Assembly: GCA_965214115.1 (NCBI GenBank)
Contig: CBDCAU010000008.1
Location: forward strand, 519,919-583,918
Source of the DNA: Owenweeksia sp965214115
Lineage (GTDB): Bacteria; Bacteroidota; Bacteroidia; Flavobacteriales; Schleiferiaceae
Reading direction: 5' to 3'
DNA length: 64,000 nucleotides
Both the position numbers and the translations under genes were made by a program. The notes below the pieces were generated by a model. That model was not told the DNA's origin and searched no databases. It saw only the letters and a list, made by a program, of their open reading frames with translations. Shown here piece after piece: positions 7,662-15,840 of this stretch (the first letter of the stretch is position 1; each line of letters starts with the position of its first letter).

Positions 7662-8246
7662 ATGATTAAAAAAGTTGCTTTTCTCTCAGGAATTTGGATT
7701 TGTTTATTTTCCTGCGAGAAGGACAACTCAAATGAGAGTATCAGTTCTTCATCCAAGTCGGAAAATGAATACTCGTGTGAATTGACCTTTAATAGAGAAT
7801 CCCTTGGAGTTGATACCACTACGTTTATGTCGATTTTGGATGAGAATTGGACTTACGTTTTTTCTGAGGGGAATGGTATATATGCTCTATTTAATCAGGA
7901 AAACCTTAATTCAGAAATTTTAGATGCAGCAACGGATTTGGTAAATGATCCAAACTCTGATGTTACAGCAAATTATTCGCTTACCGGTCAAGAGCTGCTG
8001 TACGCTGAGTCTATCGCGGATTTAGCATCTATGATTATCTTCTGTGATGGTTTGTTCACAAATGAAGACAAAAAATCTACAAGCGGGGTTGCAGGAGTTG
8101 ATTGCGCAGTAGCCATAGGTGCAACTTTGTTCGTTACCGCTTTAGCTGTAGGTGTTACCGTAGGCTCGGGGGGTTGGGCCACTGGAGTAGGGGCGTGGGC
8201 TGTTAGTAAAGCATTTGCAACCTATGGAGTAATTAGCAGTTGTTGA
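7662..8246 (+). CDS. lipoprotein with Gly-rich bacteriocin-like C-terminus
   Basis: A 194-residue protein I do not recognise as a named family. The N-terminus is a lipoprotein signal with lipobox LFSC (Cys18), then a Ser/Asn/Glu linker and a soluble domain to about residue 135. The last ~55 residues are strongly hydrophobic and Gly/Ala/Val-rich (GATLFVTALAVGVTVGSGG, then WATGVGAWAVSKAF) and end in ISSC, with another Cys at the front of the stretch. That profile recalls hydrophobic class II or circular bacteriocins, or a membrane-inserting tail. Codons are AT-richer than in neighbouring genes. A small membrane protein follows. Toxin-like function is inference. Confidence 0.6.
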   Translation: MIKKVAFLSGIWICLFSCEKDNSNESISSSSKSENEYSCELTFNRESLGVDTTTFMSILDENWTYVFSEGNGIYALFNQENLNSEILDAATDLVNDPNSDVTANYSLTGQELLYAESIADLASMIIFCDGLFTNEDKKSTSGVAGVDCAVAIGATLFVTALAVGVTVGSGGWATGVGAWAVSKAFATYGVISSC

Positions 8247-8275
8247 ATTGGCTCGTAATTTCACCATTGAAGGAG

Positions 8276-8440
8276 ATGCGATATGTAGTTTTCTCAATAT
8301 TAGCGATGGTGCTTATTTTCTATGGCATCTATCAACTTTTATTCGATGAATTTGAATGGGTGTCCTTCATATTTGTTGGCATCGGATTCTATGCTCTAAA
8401 CATTTCACGTTATCACATAAAGGGAAATTACAAGAGTTAG
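8276..8440 (+). CDS. small two-helix membrane protein (possible immunity-type partner)
   Basis: A 54-residue protein. I choose the ATG at 8276 because AAGGAG directly precedes it. Two membrane segments are visible (YVVFSILAMVLIFYGIYQLL and VSFIFVGIGFYALNI), followed by a basic tail (SRYHIKGNYKS). It starts 30 bases after the lipoprotein gene on the same strand. Small two-helix proteins after bacteriocin-like genes are often immunity proteins, but nothing here proves that role. Confidence 0.5.
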   Translation: MRYVVFSILAMVLIFYGIYQLLFDEFEWVSFIFVGIGFYALNISRYHIKGNYKS

Positions 8441-8591
8441 TGGGGATGCCAACAAGTCAGAATGTCATCCGAAAGTGCATTTTCCTTTACTATTTAATGC
8501 CATAAGGTTTGTTGGATAAAAATGGCCATCGCGCAAAGGCATTTGATCCAGCTTCTTAAGAAAGGTAAGTGTGCTATCATTATCAGGCAGG

Positions 8592-8930
8592 TGCAAGTCC
8601 TTTCGCCCGCACCTCCTTAAAAGCTGAGTTTTTTGAACTCGGCTTTTTTTATTCCAAAATCTCCGAAAGATTTCCCTCGGCACGGTGGTGTCCTAGCGTC
8701 CAAGAAGGCCAGCCCGCCTCGCTTCTTTCGCTTAAATAATTTTTACTGCGGTCGCGCAAAGTTTTTTCGAAAGTATGGATGGATTCATAATTTATCCAAC
8801 GGGTATCATTTTGGTTGTGCGCCAAAATCTACACCTCCACTTTCTCCAAATTTTCATAAACGGTGGTATAAAATTGCGGATTGGTTTGCTGGTAAAAATC
8901 CACGTCCACCTAGCCGGGGATGCCGTTTTC
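8592..8930. pseudogene. degenerate duplicate of the tRNA-Leu 3' end and DUF4173 C-terminus
   Basis: Aligns almost without gaps to 4654-4988 (offset 3942-3943). It contains the tRNA-Leu 3' end (GTCCTTTCGCCCGCAC at 8597-8612), a terminator hairpin (8621-8650), and the last ~90 codons of a DUF4173 gene on the minus strand. The copy carries TAG in place of a Gln codon near 8911 and, like the full gene, a stop (TAG, 8829-8831) exactly 59 codons before the shared terminal TAA. The rest of the second DUF4173 gene is absent. Confidence 0.8.
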
Positions 8931-8969
8931 CAGCTCCTGACAGAATTTAGAGAATGTTGAAATAAATAA

Positions 8970-10514
8970 TCACAACGGAATATTCCCGTGCTTTTTCCGT
9001 GGTAATTTCTCCGCTTTGTTCTCCAGCATTTTAAAGGCTCGCATCAATTTTTCCCGCGTCTGTTCCGGTTTAATGACTTCATCCACATAGCCGCGCGCCG
9101 CCGCCCGATAGGGGTTGGCAAACATTTCGGCGTATTCTTCCTCTTTTTCTTTCAGCTTGGCGGCGGGGTCGTCGGCGGTTTTTATTTCTTTTTTGAAGAT
9201 GATTTCCGCCGCGCCCTTCGCGCCCATCACCGCGATTTCGGCGCTCGGCCACGCGTAGTTCATATCCGCGCCTATGTGTTTGGAATTCATCACATCGTAA
9301 GCGCCGCCGTAGGCTTTGCGGGTGATGACGGTGATTCTAGGAACGGTCGCCTCGCTGAAAGCATACAGCAATTTTGCTCCATTTGTAATAATGGCGTTCC
9401 ACTCTTGGTCGGTGCCGGGCAGGAAACCGGGGACATCTTCCAACACTAAAAGCGGGATGTTGAAACAATCACAAAAACGCACGAAGCGCGCGCCTTTGGT
9501 GGAAGAATTGATATCCAACACTCCCGCCAAATAAGCCGGTTGGTTGGCCACGATGCCGATGCTGCGGCCGCCAATCCTTGCCAAGCCGACCACGATATTC
9601 TGCGCAAAATCTTTATGAACTTCCATGAAACTGTCCGAATCCACCGTGCCGTTTATCACCTCCCGAATGTCATACGGTTGGTTTGGATTTTCGGGAATAA
9701 TTTCATTTAAAAGAGGCCGATTTTCATCCTCACTTTTATACTCTAAAAAGGGCGGTTCTTCTTCACAATTTTGCGGTACATATTCCAATAATTTTTTGAT
9801 GCCGTTTATACACGCAATTTCATTTTCATAAGTAAAATGCGTGACGCCGCTTTTGGACGAATGCGCGGACGCACCGCCCAAATCCTCCGCCGAAACTTCT
9901 TCGTGGGTCACGGTTTTCACCACGTTCGGGCCGGTGACGAACATATAGCTGGTGCCTTCCACCATCATAATAAAATCCGTCAAGGCCGGCGAATACACCG
10001 CGCCGCCCGCGCACGGCCCCATAATCGCGGAAATTTGCGGGATGACGCCGCTCGCCAAAGTATTCCGATAAAAAATATCCGCATAACCGCCCAGCGACAC
10101 CACACCTTCTTGGATGCGCGCGCCGCCACTGTCGTTCAACCCAATTACGGGCGCACCGTTTTTCATCGCCAGTTTCATCACCTTCACGATTTTTTCGGCG
10201 TGGGCCTCCGCCAGCGAGCCGCCCAGCACCGTGAAATCTTGGGCAAAAACGTAGGTCAGCCGCCCGTTCACCGTACCGTAGCCGGACACCACGCCATCGC
10301 CCAGAATCTTCTGTTTTTCCAATCCAAAATCTTTGCTGCGGTGCCTTACCAGCATTCCAATTTCTTCAAAACTTCCCTCGTCCATCAAAAAATGGACGCG
10401 CTCCCGCGCTGTAAGTTTTCCTTTGCCGTGCTGGCTTTCGATGCGTTTTTCACCGCCGCCCAGTTGCGCCTCGGCAATTTTCTGTTCAAGTTTTTTCAGT
10501 TTTTCTTTCATCAT
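8970..10514 (-). CDS. acyl-CoA carboxylase carboxyltransferase subunit (propionyl-CoA type)
   Basis: A 514-residue biotin-dependent carboxyltransferase beta chain, the usual length for PccB/MmdA proteins. Family motifs are present: RERVHFLMDEGSFEEIG near residue 40, GDGVVSGYG, GSLAEAHAEKI, DSGGARIQEGV near 130, GPCAGGAVYSPA near 165, and FLPGTDQEW near 370. It transfers carboxylate from carboxybiotin to propionyl-CoA (giving methylmalonyl-CoA) or a similar acyl-CoA. The biotin carboxylase and biotin carrier are not in this window. The methylmalonyl-CoA epimerase gene at 16.8 kb supports a propionate role. It runs as a single leftward gene. Confidence 0.9.
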   Translation of the reverse strand: MMKEKLKKLEQKIAEAQLGGGEKRIESQHGKGKLTARERVHFLMDEGSFEEIGMLVRHRSKDFGLEKQKILGDGVVSGYGTVNGRLTYVFAQDFTVLGGSLAEAHAEKIVKVMKLAMKNGAPVIGLNDSGGARIQEGVVSLGGYADIFYRNTLASGVIPQISAIMGPCAGGAVYSPALTDFIMMVEGTSYMFVTGPNVVKTVTHEEVSAEDLGGASAHSSKSGVTHFTYENEIACINGIKKLLEYVPQNCEEEPPFLEYKSEDENRPLLNEIIPENPNQPYDIREVINGTVDSDSFMEVHKDFAQNIVVGLARIGGRSIGIVANQPAYLAGVLDINSSTKGARFVRFCDCFNIPLLVLEDVPGFLPGTDQEWNAIITNGAKLLYAFSEATVPRITVITRKAYGGAYDVMNSKHIGADMNYAWPSAEIAVMGAKGAAEIIFKKEIKTADDPAAKLKEKEEEYAEMFANPYRAAARGYVDEVIKPEQTREKLMRAFKMLENKAEKLPRKKHGNIPL

Positions 10515-10575
10515 AAAATGGATTGGAAGGGCGCAAATTAACTCAATAATAAAGGAATGGGACGGCGGGTTTTTC

Positions 10576-10616
10576 CATAAAAAATCCCTCCGCGACTCAA
10601 GGTCGGGAGGGATTTG
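10576..10616 (-). terminator. terminator after the DUF4890-type gene
   Basis: Inverted repeat AAATCCCTCC / GGAGGGATTT (10582-10591 and 10606-10615) with inner CGAC/GTCG pairing and flanking T/A runs, 25 bases beyond the stop at 10640. It may also insulate the carboxyltransferase gene. Confidence 0.8.
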
Positions 10617-10639
10617 ATTTTTTTATGGAAAAAATTTCG

Positions 10640-11041
10640 CTATTGGTCGCGGTCGTCTGGGGTTGTGCGTTCTTCCCGCATTTCTTCGCGGCGCATTTCG
10701 CGCTCTTCCATCCGTTCGCCGCGCTGGCGCATTTTCATTTTTCGCTTTTCACCCATTTCCTCGGCTTTGGCCATCTGCTCTTCGTCCAAAATATCGGCCA
10801 ATTTTGCTTGGTATTCCTCGCGCGCCTCTTGGCGATTTTCGCGCGCTTTCATCACCATTTCGAGGTTGGCTTCGTAAACCGCCGCGCGCTGGTCATCGCG
10901 CAGTTCCAAGTTTTCCGCCATCCGCGCGGTCATCCGCTCGGCGCGCTCTTCGGGGTTTTGCGCGCGCTCCACGTCTTTTTGGGCAAAGGCGGGAATCGTC
11001 ATCAAAAGGCTCATCGCGCCTATCATCATTGTCTTTTTCAT
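10640..11041 (-). CDS. small secreted charged helical protein (DUF4890/Spy-like)
   Basis: A 133-residue protein with a signal peptide (MKKTMMIGAMSLLMTIPAFA, cleaved before QKD). The mature part is almost entirely Glu/Arg/Met/Ala helix with LELRDDQRAAVYEANLEM near residue 47, reminiscent of the LTxxQ repeats of Spy/CpxP-like periplasmic chaperones and of DUF4890 proteins in Bacteroidota. The C-terminus is strings of ERMEEREMRREE. A periplasmic chaperone or stress role is inferred from the family only. Single gene with its own terminator. Confidence 0.72.
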   Translation of the reverse strand: MKKTMMIGAMSLLMTIPAFAQKDVERAQNPEERAERMTARMAENLELRDDQRAAVYEANLEMVMKARENRQEAREEYQAKLADILDEEQMAKAEEMGEKRKMKMRQRGERMEEREMRREEMREERTTPDDRDQ

Positions 11042-11104
11042 AATGAAAAGAAATTTTTGTTATTGAAAAATGGCAATCATAAAACCGTGCCAATGTTTTC
11101 GATT

Positions 11105-11614
11105 TCAGCGCTTTTCCAAAACCAAATCTAAGTCTGCGGTGACGGAAAACCCAGGGAAAACCTCCTGTTCCGCAGTGGTTTGGAAAACTTGACGGTTGGG
11201 GTTGTTTTCAGCCACCTTTAAAATCAACTCCTGTTCGGGCGTGGTGATAATTATTTTGGAGTCATCCGCGGTGGTCGCCCAAGTGCCTGAGCCTTCATCG
11301 TTTACGGGGATGGGGGTTGGCGAAAGCGAATCGGCATCCACCTTAAAATTATATGAATAATTGACTTCGTTCGGATTTTGGGTAAAAATAAAAGTACCGG
11401 AAACGTCCGAACCTGCGCCCATAAATTGGAGCGTGGAAGTGGGGTTCAACGGGTTGATAAATTCTGAATCATAGTCCACACTTTTCAAGTCCCAAGTGCC
11501 AGTCATTCGATCTTCGTAAGTGGGCGGGTTGGGTTCCTCACCACCGTCGTTATTCTTTTTGCAAGAAGAAAACACGAGTCCAAAAATCGCGATGAAAAGA
11601 AGTATTTTTCTCAT
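11105..11614 (-). CDS. lipocalin-like lipoprotein
   Basis: A 169-residue lipoprotein with lipobox FSSC (Cys18) and an Asn/Asp/Pro linker. It has the pattern of Bacteroidota lipocalin-like proteins (DUF5004 and relatives): MTGTWDLKSVDYDSE near residue 37, alternating strands, GSGTWATTADDSKIIITT near 110, and an ending of LDLVLEKR. It is probably an outer-membrane-anchored small beta-barrel of unknown ligand. It lies 63 bases from the neighbouring DUF4890-type gene. Confidence 0.7.
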   Translation of the reverse strand: MRKILLFIAIFGLVFSSCKKNNDGGEEPNPPTYEDRMTGTWDLKSVDYDSEFINPLNPTSTLQFMGAGSDVSGTFIFTQNPNEVNYSYNFKVDADSLSPTPIPVNDEGSGTWATTADDSKIIITTPEQELILKVAENNPNRQVFQTTAEQEVFPGFSVTADLDLVLEKR

Positions 11615-11640
11615 AATGAGGAATTTAGCGCGTCAGATCT

Positions 11641-12336
11641 TTAATTCAACGAAAGTATGGTTTTCTCCCTTGGGGATTCTTGCGTTAAAATGTGGAATAA
11701 TTTCCCCGCCACTTCAGGAGGAGAACTCAGCTCCCCTTTTTCTTTATAATCCACAAACCGCTGTTTTTCAGGGAAATCCGATTTCTCCACTTGACGGATT
11801 TCGCCCTGCATTTCGGTATCCACGATGCCGGGCGCCACCGCCAAGAAGCGAACTTCCGGATGGTCGATCTGCGCATTTTTCGTCAGCATTTCCAGCCCCG
11901 CTTTCGAGGCGCAGTAAGTCGTCCAACTCGGAATCGTGTGGCTGGCCGCACCGGAAGAAATATTTAATACCGTCCTTTTCTGCTGGTTTTTTTCGGTCTG
12001 TTCCAAAAACAGTTTCGTCAAAATCGCGGGCGCTATCAGATTGATCTGAAACGCCTTTTCGATGTTGCTCGGGCGAATTTCCGCCAATGGTTTTACCTGC
12101 CCCAGCCAGCCCGCGTTGTTCACCAAAATTAGCTCGTCCGCCTCCTTGTTAATATTAAAGTTTACCAGTTTGTAATTCTGGTAATCTCCCAGATCATAAT
12201 TGAGATGACGGTAATTTTTGTGTTCGATATTTTTCCGGCGGCTGATGCCCAAAACGGAGTGGCCTTCCTCCAACGCCTTCTCCGCCAGCGCTTTGCCGAT
12301 TCCTGAACTCGTCCCCGTGATAAAAAACTGTTTCAT
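11641..12336 (-). CDS. short-chain dehydrogenase/reductase (SDR)
   Basis: A 231-residue classical SDR. The cofactor motif TGTSSGIGKALAEKA is at residues 8-22, NNAGWLG near 72, the catalytic Ser in NISSGAA near 125 and the YCASK active-site pair near 140. The substrate cannot be predicted. The start lies two bases after the stop of the trans-sulfuration gene, so the two are likely cotranscribed and the SDR may act in the same pathway or simply share the promoter. Confidence 0.88.
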   Translation of the reverse strand: MKQFFITGTSSGIGKALAEKALEEGHSVLGISRRKNIEHKNYRHLNYDLGDYQNYKLVNFNINKEADELILVNNAGWLGQVKPLAEIRPSNIEKAFQINLIAPAILTKLFLEQTEKNQQKRTVLNISSGAASHTIPSWTTYCASKAGLEMLTKNAQIDHPEVRFLAVAPGIVDTEMQGEIRQVEKSDFPEKQRFVDYKEKGELSSPPEVAGKLFHILTQESPREKTILSLN

Positions 12337-12338
12337 TT

Positions 12339-13499
12339 TCAGATAGAATTCAGCGCTTGGTTGAGGTCGTTTTTCAAATCCTCGATGTCCTCAATTCCCA
12401 CGCTCAAGCGAATCAGCGAATCCGTAACGCCGGTTTTTTCGCGCTCCTCTTTCGGAATGGAAGCGTGCGTCATACTCGCCGGATGCCCGGCCAGCGATTC
12501 CACGCCGCCCAGCGATTCCGCTAAAGTGAACACCTTGAGATTGGAAACCACTTTTACAGTTTTTTCCAAGGCCGCATTTTTAATGGAGAACGAGAGCATC
12601 CCGCCAAAATCTTTCATCTGTTTTTTGGCGATTTCGTGTCCGGGCGAGTCCTCAAAACCGGGCCAGTACACGGCTTCCACTTTGGAATGATTCCGCAGAA
12701 AATGTGCGATGTCCCGCCCGTTTTCGCAGTGGCGCTGCATCCTTACGGCCAGTGTTTTGATCCCGCGCAAAGCGAGAAAACTGTCCATCGGGCCGCAGAC
12801 TGGACCACAGGAATTTTGCAAAAAATAAAGTTCTTCGGCCAATTGGTCGTCTTTCACCGCCAGCAATCCCATCACCACGTCGGAGTGGCCGGCGATGTAT
12901 TTGGTGGCGGAGTGCATCACGATGTCCGCGCCCAAATCCAGGGGTTTTTGTAAATAAGGCGTGGCGAAAGTGTTGTCCACCGCCAGTAGCGCGCCGCACT
13001 TTTTCGCCACTTGGCTCAGCGCCGAAATATCATTGATGCTCATCATCGGATTGGTAGGCGTTTCCGTCCAGATCAGCTTGGTATTTTCATTGACCAAATC
13101 TTCCATGCCCTCGGAATCGGCCATTGCGGTAAAATGAAATTTAATGCCCATTTTGGAGAATACTTTCGTGAAAAGCCGATAAGTGCCGCCGTACAAATCG
13201 TTGGTGGATATGACTTCATCGCCAGGTTTCAACATTTTGATGACCGTGTCAATCGCTGCCAATCCGCTGCCAAAAGCCAAGCCGTGCTTGCCGTTTTCCA
13301 AACTGGCAATGCTTTTTTCCAAAGCGTGGCGCGTGGGGTTTCCGCTACGCGAATATTCGTATCCCTTATGTCCGCCCGGCTCGCTCTGTGCGTAGGTGGA
13401 CGTTTGGTAAATCGGTGGCATCACCGCCCCGTAAGCTTTGTCGGGTTCTTGCCCGCCGTGGATGGTTAAAGAGTTGAATTTGAGATTGTTGTGCGACAT
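12339..13499 (-). CDS. trans-sulfuration PLP enzyme (cystathionine gamma-synthase/lyase type)
   Basis: A 386-residue member of the Cys/Met metabolism PLP-dependent family. Visible motifs: the YQTSTYAQSEPG start region, YEYSRSGNPTRHALE near residue 50, GLAFGSGLAAI, DNTFATPYLQKP near 180, and the PLP lysine in HSATKYIAGHSDVVMG near 205. It ends with the ESLGGVESL and RLSVGIED blocks typical of MetB/MetC. MetB makes cystathionine from acyl-homoserine and Cys, and lyase activity is equally possible. A TACCTTCG box sits 20 bases before the ATG. It leads a two-gene unit with the SDR. Confidence 0.9.
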   Translation of the reverse strand: MSHNNLKFNSLTIHGGQEPDKAYGAVMPPIYQTSTYAQSEPGGHKGYEYSRSGNPTRHALEKSIASLENGKHGLAFGSGLAAIDTVIKMLKPGDEVISTNDLYGGTYRLFTKVFSKMGIKFHFTAMADSEGMEDLVNENTKLIWTETPTNPMMSINDISALSQVAKKCGALLAVDNTFATPYLQKPLDLGADIVMHSATKYIAGHSDVVMGLLAVKDDQLAEELYFLQNSCGPVCGPMDSFLALRGIKTLAVRMQRHCENGRDIAHFLRNHSKVEAVYWPGFEDSPGHEIAKKQMKDFGGMLSFSIKNAALEKTVKVVSNLKVFTLAESLGGVESLAGHPASMTHASIPKEEREKTGVTDSLIRLSVGIEDIEDLKNDLNQALNSI

Positions 13500-13633
13500 T
13501 CTTAAAAATTTTTTGAAGCGCGAAGGTAATTCAGTTGTAATTCAATAGAAATTCTTGGTAATTCGATAGCGGTAAAATCTGTTAGGTCTCCGACTCTAAC
13601 AGCTTAATTTTCAGAATACTTATTTTAAAAAAT

Positions 13634-13712
13634 GTAAATTTGGGCACTTGACTGTCCTAATTAACGTAAATTTGGGCACTCGACTGCCCTAATTAATGTA
13701 AATTTGGGCACT
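13634..13712 (+). repeat. three direct 32-bp repeats carrying promoter boxes
   Basis: GTAAATTTGGGCACT recurs at 13634, 13666 and 13698, an exact 32-base period. The first two units share the whole 32 bases with a few changes, and the third is cut after about 15-17 bases. Each unit contains TAAATTTG, a perfect match to the TAnnTTTG -7 consensus. The last box (13699-13706) ends 27 bases before the ATPase ATG. It may be a triplicated promoter/operator. Confidence 0.75.
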
Positions 13713-13733
13713 TCAAATGAGGTTTTCTAAATA

Positions 13734-14858
13734 ATGGATAGGCATTTTACCCAAGAATTATTGGATGCGGAAGCGGGCAAAGTTCACATTTTGCTTGGCC
13801 CACGCCGCGCGGGCAAGACGTTTATTTTAAAAGATTTTTTCAAAAAAACCAAGCGCAACTTGCTGATGCTCAATGGCGATGATTTGGATTCGCACGCGCT
13901 GTTGGAGCCGCGCACCATCAAAAGATACGAGCGCCTTTTATCAAATACCGACGGACTTATTTTGGACGAAGCCCAGCACGTTCCCGACATCGGGATGAAG
14001 CTGAAACTGATGGTGGACGAATTTCCCGATAAATATTTCTTCGCCTCCGGTTCGTCGCCGCTGGATTTGAACCAAAATTCCGGCGAGCCACTGACGGGGC
14101 GGCGCTGGGTCTATTCCGTTTTCCCGCCCGCGCTTTTTGAACTTTCGCAAACCGAAAATCTTTTGGAGCTGGAAGGCAAACTGCCCGAACGTTTGCTTTT
14201 TGGCCATTATCCCGAAGTTTTGACCACCAAAAGCGATGCAAAAAAAAAGCAATATTTGACCGCCATTCGGGATGAATATCTATTGAAAGATTTGTTGATT
14301 TTGGATGGTTTAAAATACAGTCGCCAATTGTATGATTTATTGCGATTGTTGGCTTTCCAAATCGGCGGCGAAGTTTCATTGAACGAATTATCAAAAAAAC
14401 TGGGATGGCACAAAAAAACGGTGGCCGATTACATTCATCTTTTGCAACAGGTTTTTGTGATATTTGAATTGTCAGGATTTAGTCGGAATTTGCGTAAAGA
14501 AATCGTCAAATCATCGAAATATTATTTTTTGGACAACGGCATTTTGAACGCCCTTTTAAATAATTACCAACCGATGGAACTGCGTCCCAACCGAGGTTTT
14601 TTTTGGGAAAATTACGTTTTGGCAGAGCGTTTCAAATTTCATAAAATGAAAAAAACGGGTCGCGAAATGCACTTTTGGCGTACTTATGATAAACAGGAAA
14701 TCGACCTAATCGAAACCGCCGACGACGGCATTTTTGCCTACGAAGTAAAATGGAATCCGGAGCGGAAAGTAAAAACGCCCGCCGCTTTTTCCAAAGCTTA
14801 CCCCGATGCCACTTTTGAAATAATCCACCCCAAAAACTACCTCGAGTGGCTGACCTGA
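13734..14858 (+). CDS. AAA ATPase of the AAA_14/DUF4143 type
   Basis: A 374-residue protein with Walker A GPRRAGKT (residues 22-29), Walker B LILDEAQ near 79, the sensor-like YFFASGSSPLDLN, and a C-terminal DUF4143-like half (DEYLLKDLL, VSLNELSKKLGWHKKTVADYI winged helix, SKYYFLDNGILNALL, then a YEVKW nuclease-like strand). Such stand-alone ATPases are common in Bacteroidota, often in variable regions, and their role is unsettled (a defence or nuclease-like role has been suggested). The stop overlaps the start of the EamA gene by 13 bases. Confidence 0.85.
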   Translation: MDRHFTQELLDAEAGKVHILLGPRRAGKTFILKDFFKKTKRNLLMLNGDDLDSHALLEPRTIKRYERLLSNTDGLILDEAQHVPDIGMKLKLMVDEFPDKYFFASGSSPLDLNQNSGEPLTGRRWVYSVFPPALFELSQTENLLELEGKLPERLLFGHYPEVLTTKSDAKKKQYLTAIRDEYLLKDLLILDGLKYSRQLYDLLRLLAFQIGGEVSLNELSKKLGWHKKTVADYIHLLQQVFVIFELSGFSRNLRKEIVKSSKYYFLDNGILNALLNNYQPMELRPNRGFFWENYVLAERFKFHKMKKTGREMHFWRTYDKQEIDLIETADDGIFAYEVKWNPERKVKTPAAFSKAYPDATFEIIHPKNYLEWLT

Positions 14859-15784
14859 AAAACGCCAAATTTTTGGCCCACGGCGCGCTGTTTTTGGTAG
14901 CGCTCATTTATGGTTTGAATTACATTGTGGCTAAGGGGGTGATGCCACAATTCATTGAACCACGCGGATTTATATTGTTGCGCGCAATTGGTGGCGTATC
15001 GCTTTTTTGGCTCAGCGCCCTATTTTTTCCCAAAGAAAAAACCGCCCGAAAAGACCATCTTCGATTGGCCTTTTGCGGATTCTTCGGCGTGGCTTGTAAC
15101 CAGATATTATTCTTTGAAGGGCTGAACATTTCCACGCCCATCAACGCGGCGGTGATGATGACGGTAAACCCAATTTTGGTGATGGGGTTGGCCGCCATTT
15201 TTTTGAAAGAATCGTTGAAAATTCCGCGCCTTATTGGAATCGTTTTGGGACTGGCCGGGGCGCTTTTGCTCATCACCCGCGGGGTGGGTTTTGGCCAAAT
15301 CTTAAAATCCGATACTGCGCTGGGAAATTTGCTGGTATTGCTGAACGCCGCTTCTTACGCCGCCTATTTGGTTTTGGTAAAACCATTGATGAAAAGATAC
15401 AAGCCCATTACTGTCATAAAATGGGTTTTTTTCTATGGTTTTTGGATAATTTTACCGTTGGGATTTTCGCAATTTTCAGAAGTACAATGGAAGGAACTAA
15501 CTACCTCGGCTATTTCTTCGATGATCTATGTAGTTTTATGCACCACATTTTTGGCTTATTTGTTAAATGTTTTTGCGTTAAAAACAGTAACCAGTACAAC
15601 CGTCAGTTTTTACATTTATTTGCAGCCTCTTTTTGCGGCCATCGCTGCCATCATTTTAGGAAAAGACGAATTGACGGGAATTTTAATTGGTGCTGCCGCT
15701 TTGCTTTTCGTGGGGGTTTATTTGGTTTCGTTTTATAAAAGGAAGCCAACTTCTGTTTCCGGTGCGCTCAATCGTAAATCGTAA
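14846..15784 (+). CDS. EamA/DMT family transporter
   Basis: A 312-residue inner-membrane protein with ten predicted helices in two EamA repeats. First half: ALIYGLNYIVAKGVMPQFI, PRGFILLRAIGGVSLF, and NAAVMMTVNPILVMGLAAI. Second half: NAASYAAYLVLVKPLM, YVVLCTTFLAYLLNVFALK, and VSFYIYLQPLFAAIAAII. DMT exporters move amino acids, nucleotides or other metabolites. The start overlaps the ATPase gene, so translation is probably coupled. Basic C-terminal tail. Confidence 0.88.
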   Translation: MADLKNAKFLAHGALFLVALIYGLNYIVAKGVMPQFIEPRGFILLRAIGGVSLFWLSALFFPKEKTARKDHLRLAFCGFFGVACNQILFFEGLNISTPINAAVMMTVNPILVMGLAAIFLKESLKIPRLIGIVLGLAGALLLITRGVGFGQILKSDTALGNLLVLLNAASYAAYLVLVKPLMKRYKPITVIKWVFFYGFWIILPLGFSQFSEVQWKELTTSAISSMIYVVLCTTFLAYLLNVFALKTVTSTTVSFYIYLQPLFAAIAAIILGKDELTGILIGAAALLFVGVYLVSFYKRKPTSVSGALNRKS

Positions 15785-15827
15785 CCCGATATTTGTTGGG
15801 TCGAAAAAATCGTCAATCGCCGCTTGC

Positions 15828-15835
15828 TACCTTTG
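15828..15835 (+). promoter_or_regulatory. -7 box (TACCTTTG) five bases before yicC ATG
   Basis: Perfect TAnnTTTG box ending five bases before the ATG at 15841, which would start the transcript at or next to the start codon (leaderless). Confidence 0.6.
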
Positions 15836-15840
15836 CCGCT

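Noticed and set aside
4654..8612. Integrative element with attL/attR at tRNA-Leu
   Set aside because: The repeated tRNA end is part of a 335-bp colinear duplication that includes coding sequence, and no integrase gene lies between the copies. Tandem duplication explains it better.
8465..8683. 72-codon open frame on the minus strand after the two-helix protein gene
   Set aside because: It runs through the degenerate tRNA/terminator duplicate, so its first half cannot be coding. The second half shows no recognisable motif.
9837..10541. 234-codon open frame antisense to the carboxyltransferase gene
   Set aside because: The sense frame is a complete, motif-rich enzyme. The antisense translation has no motif and only the composition of reversed codons.
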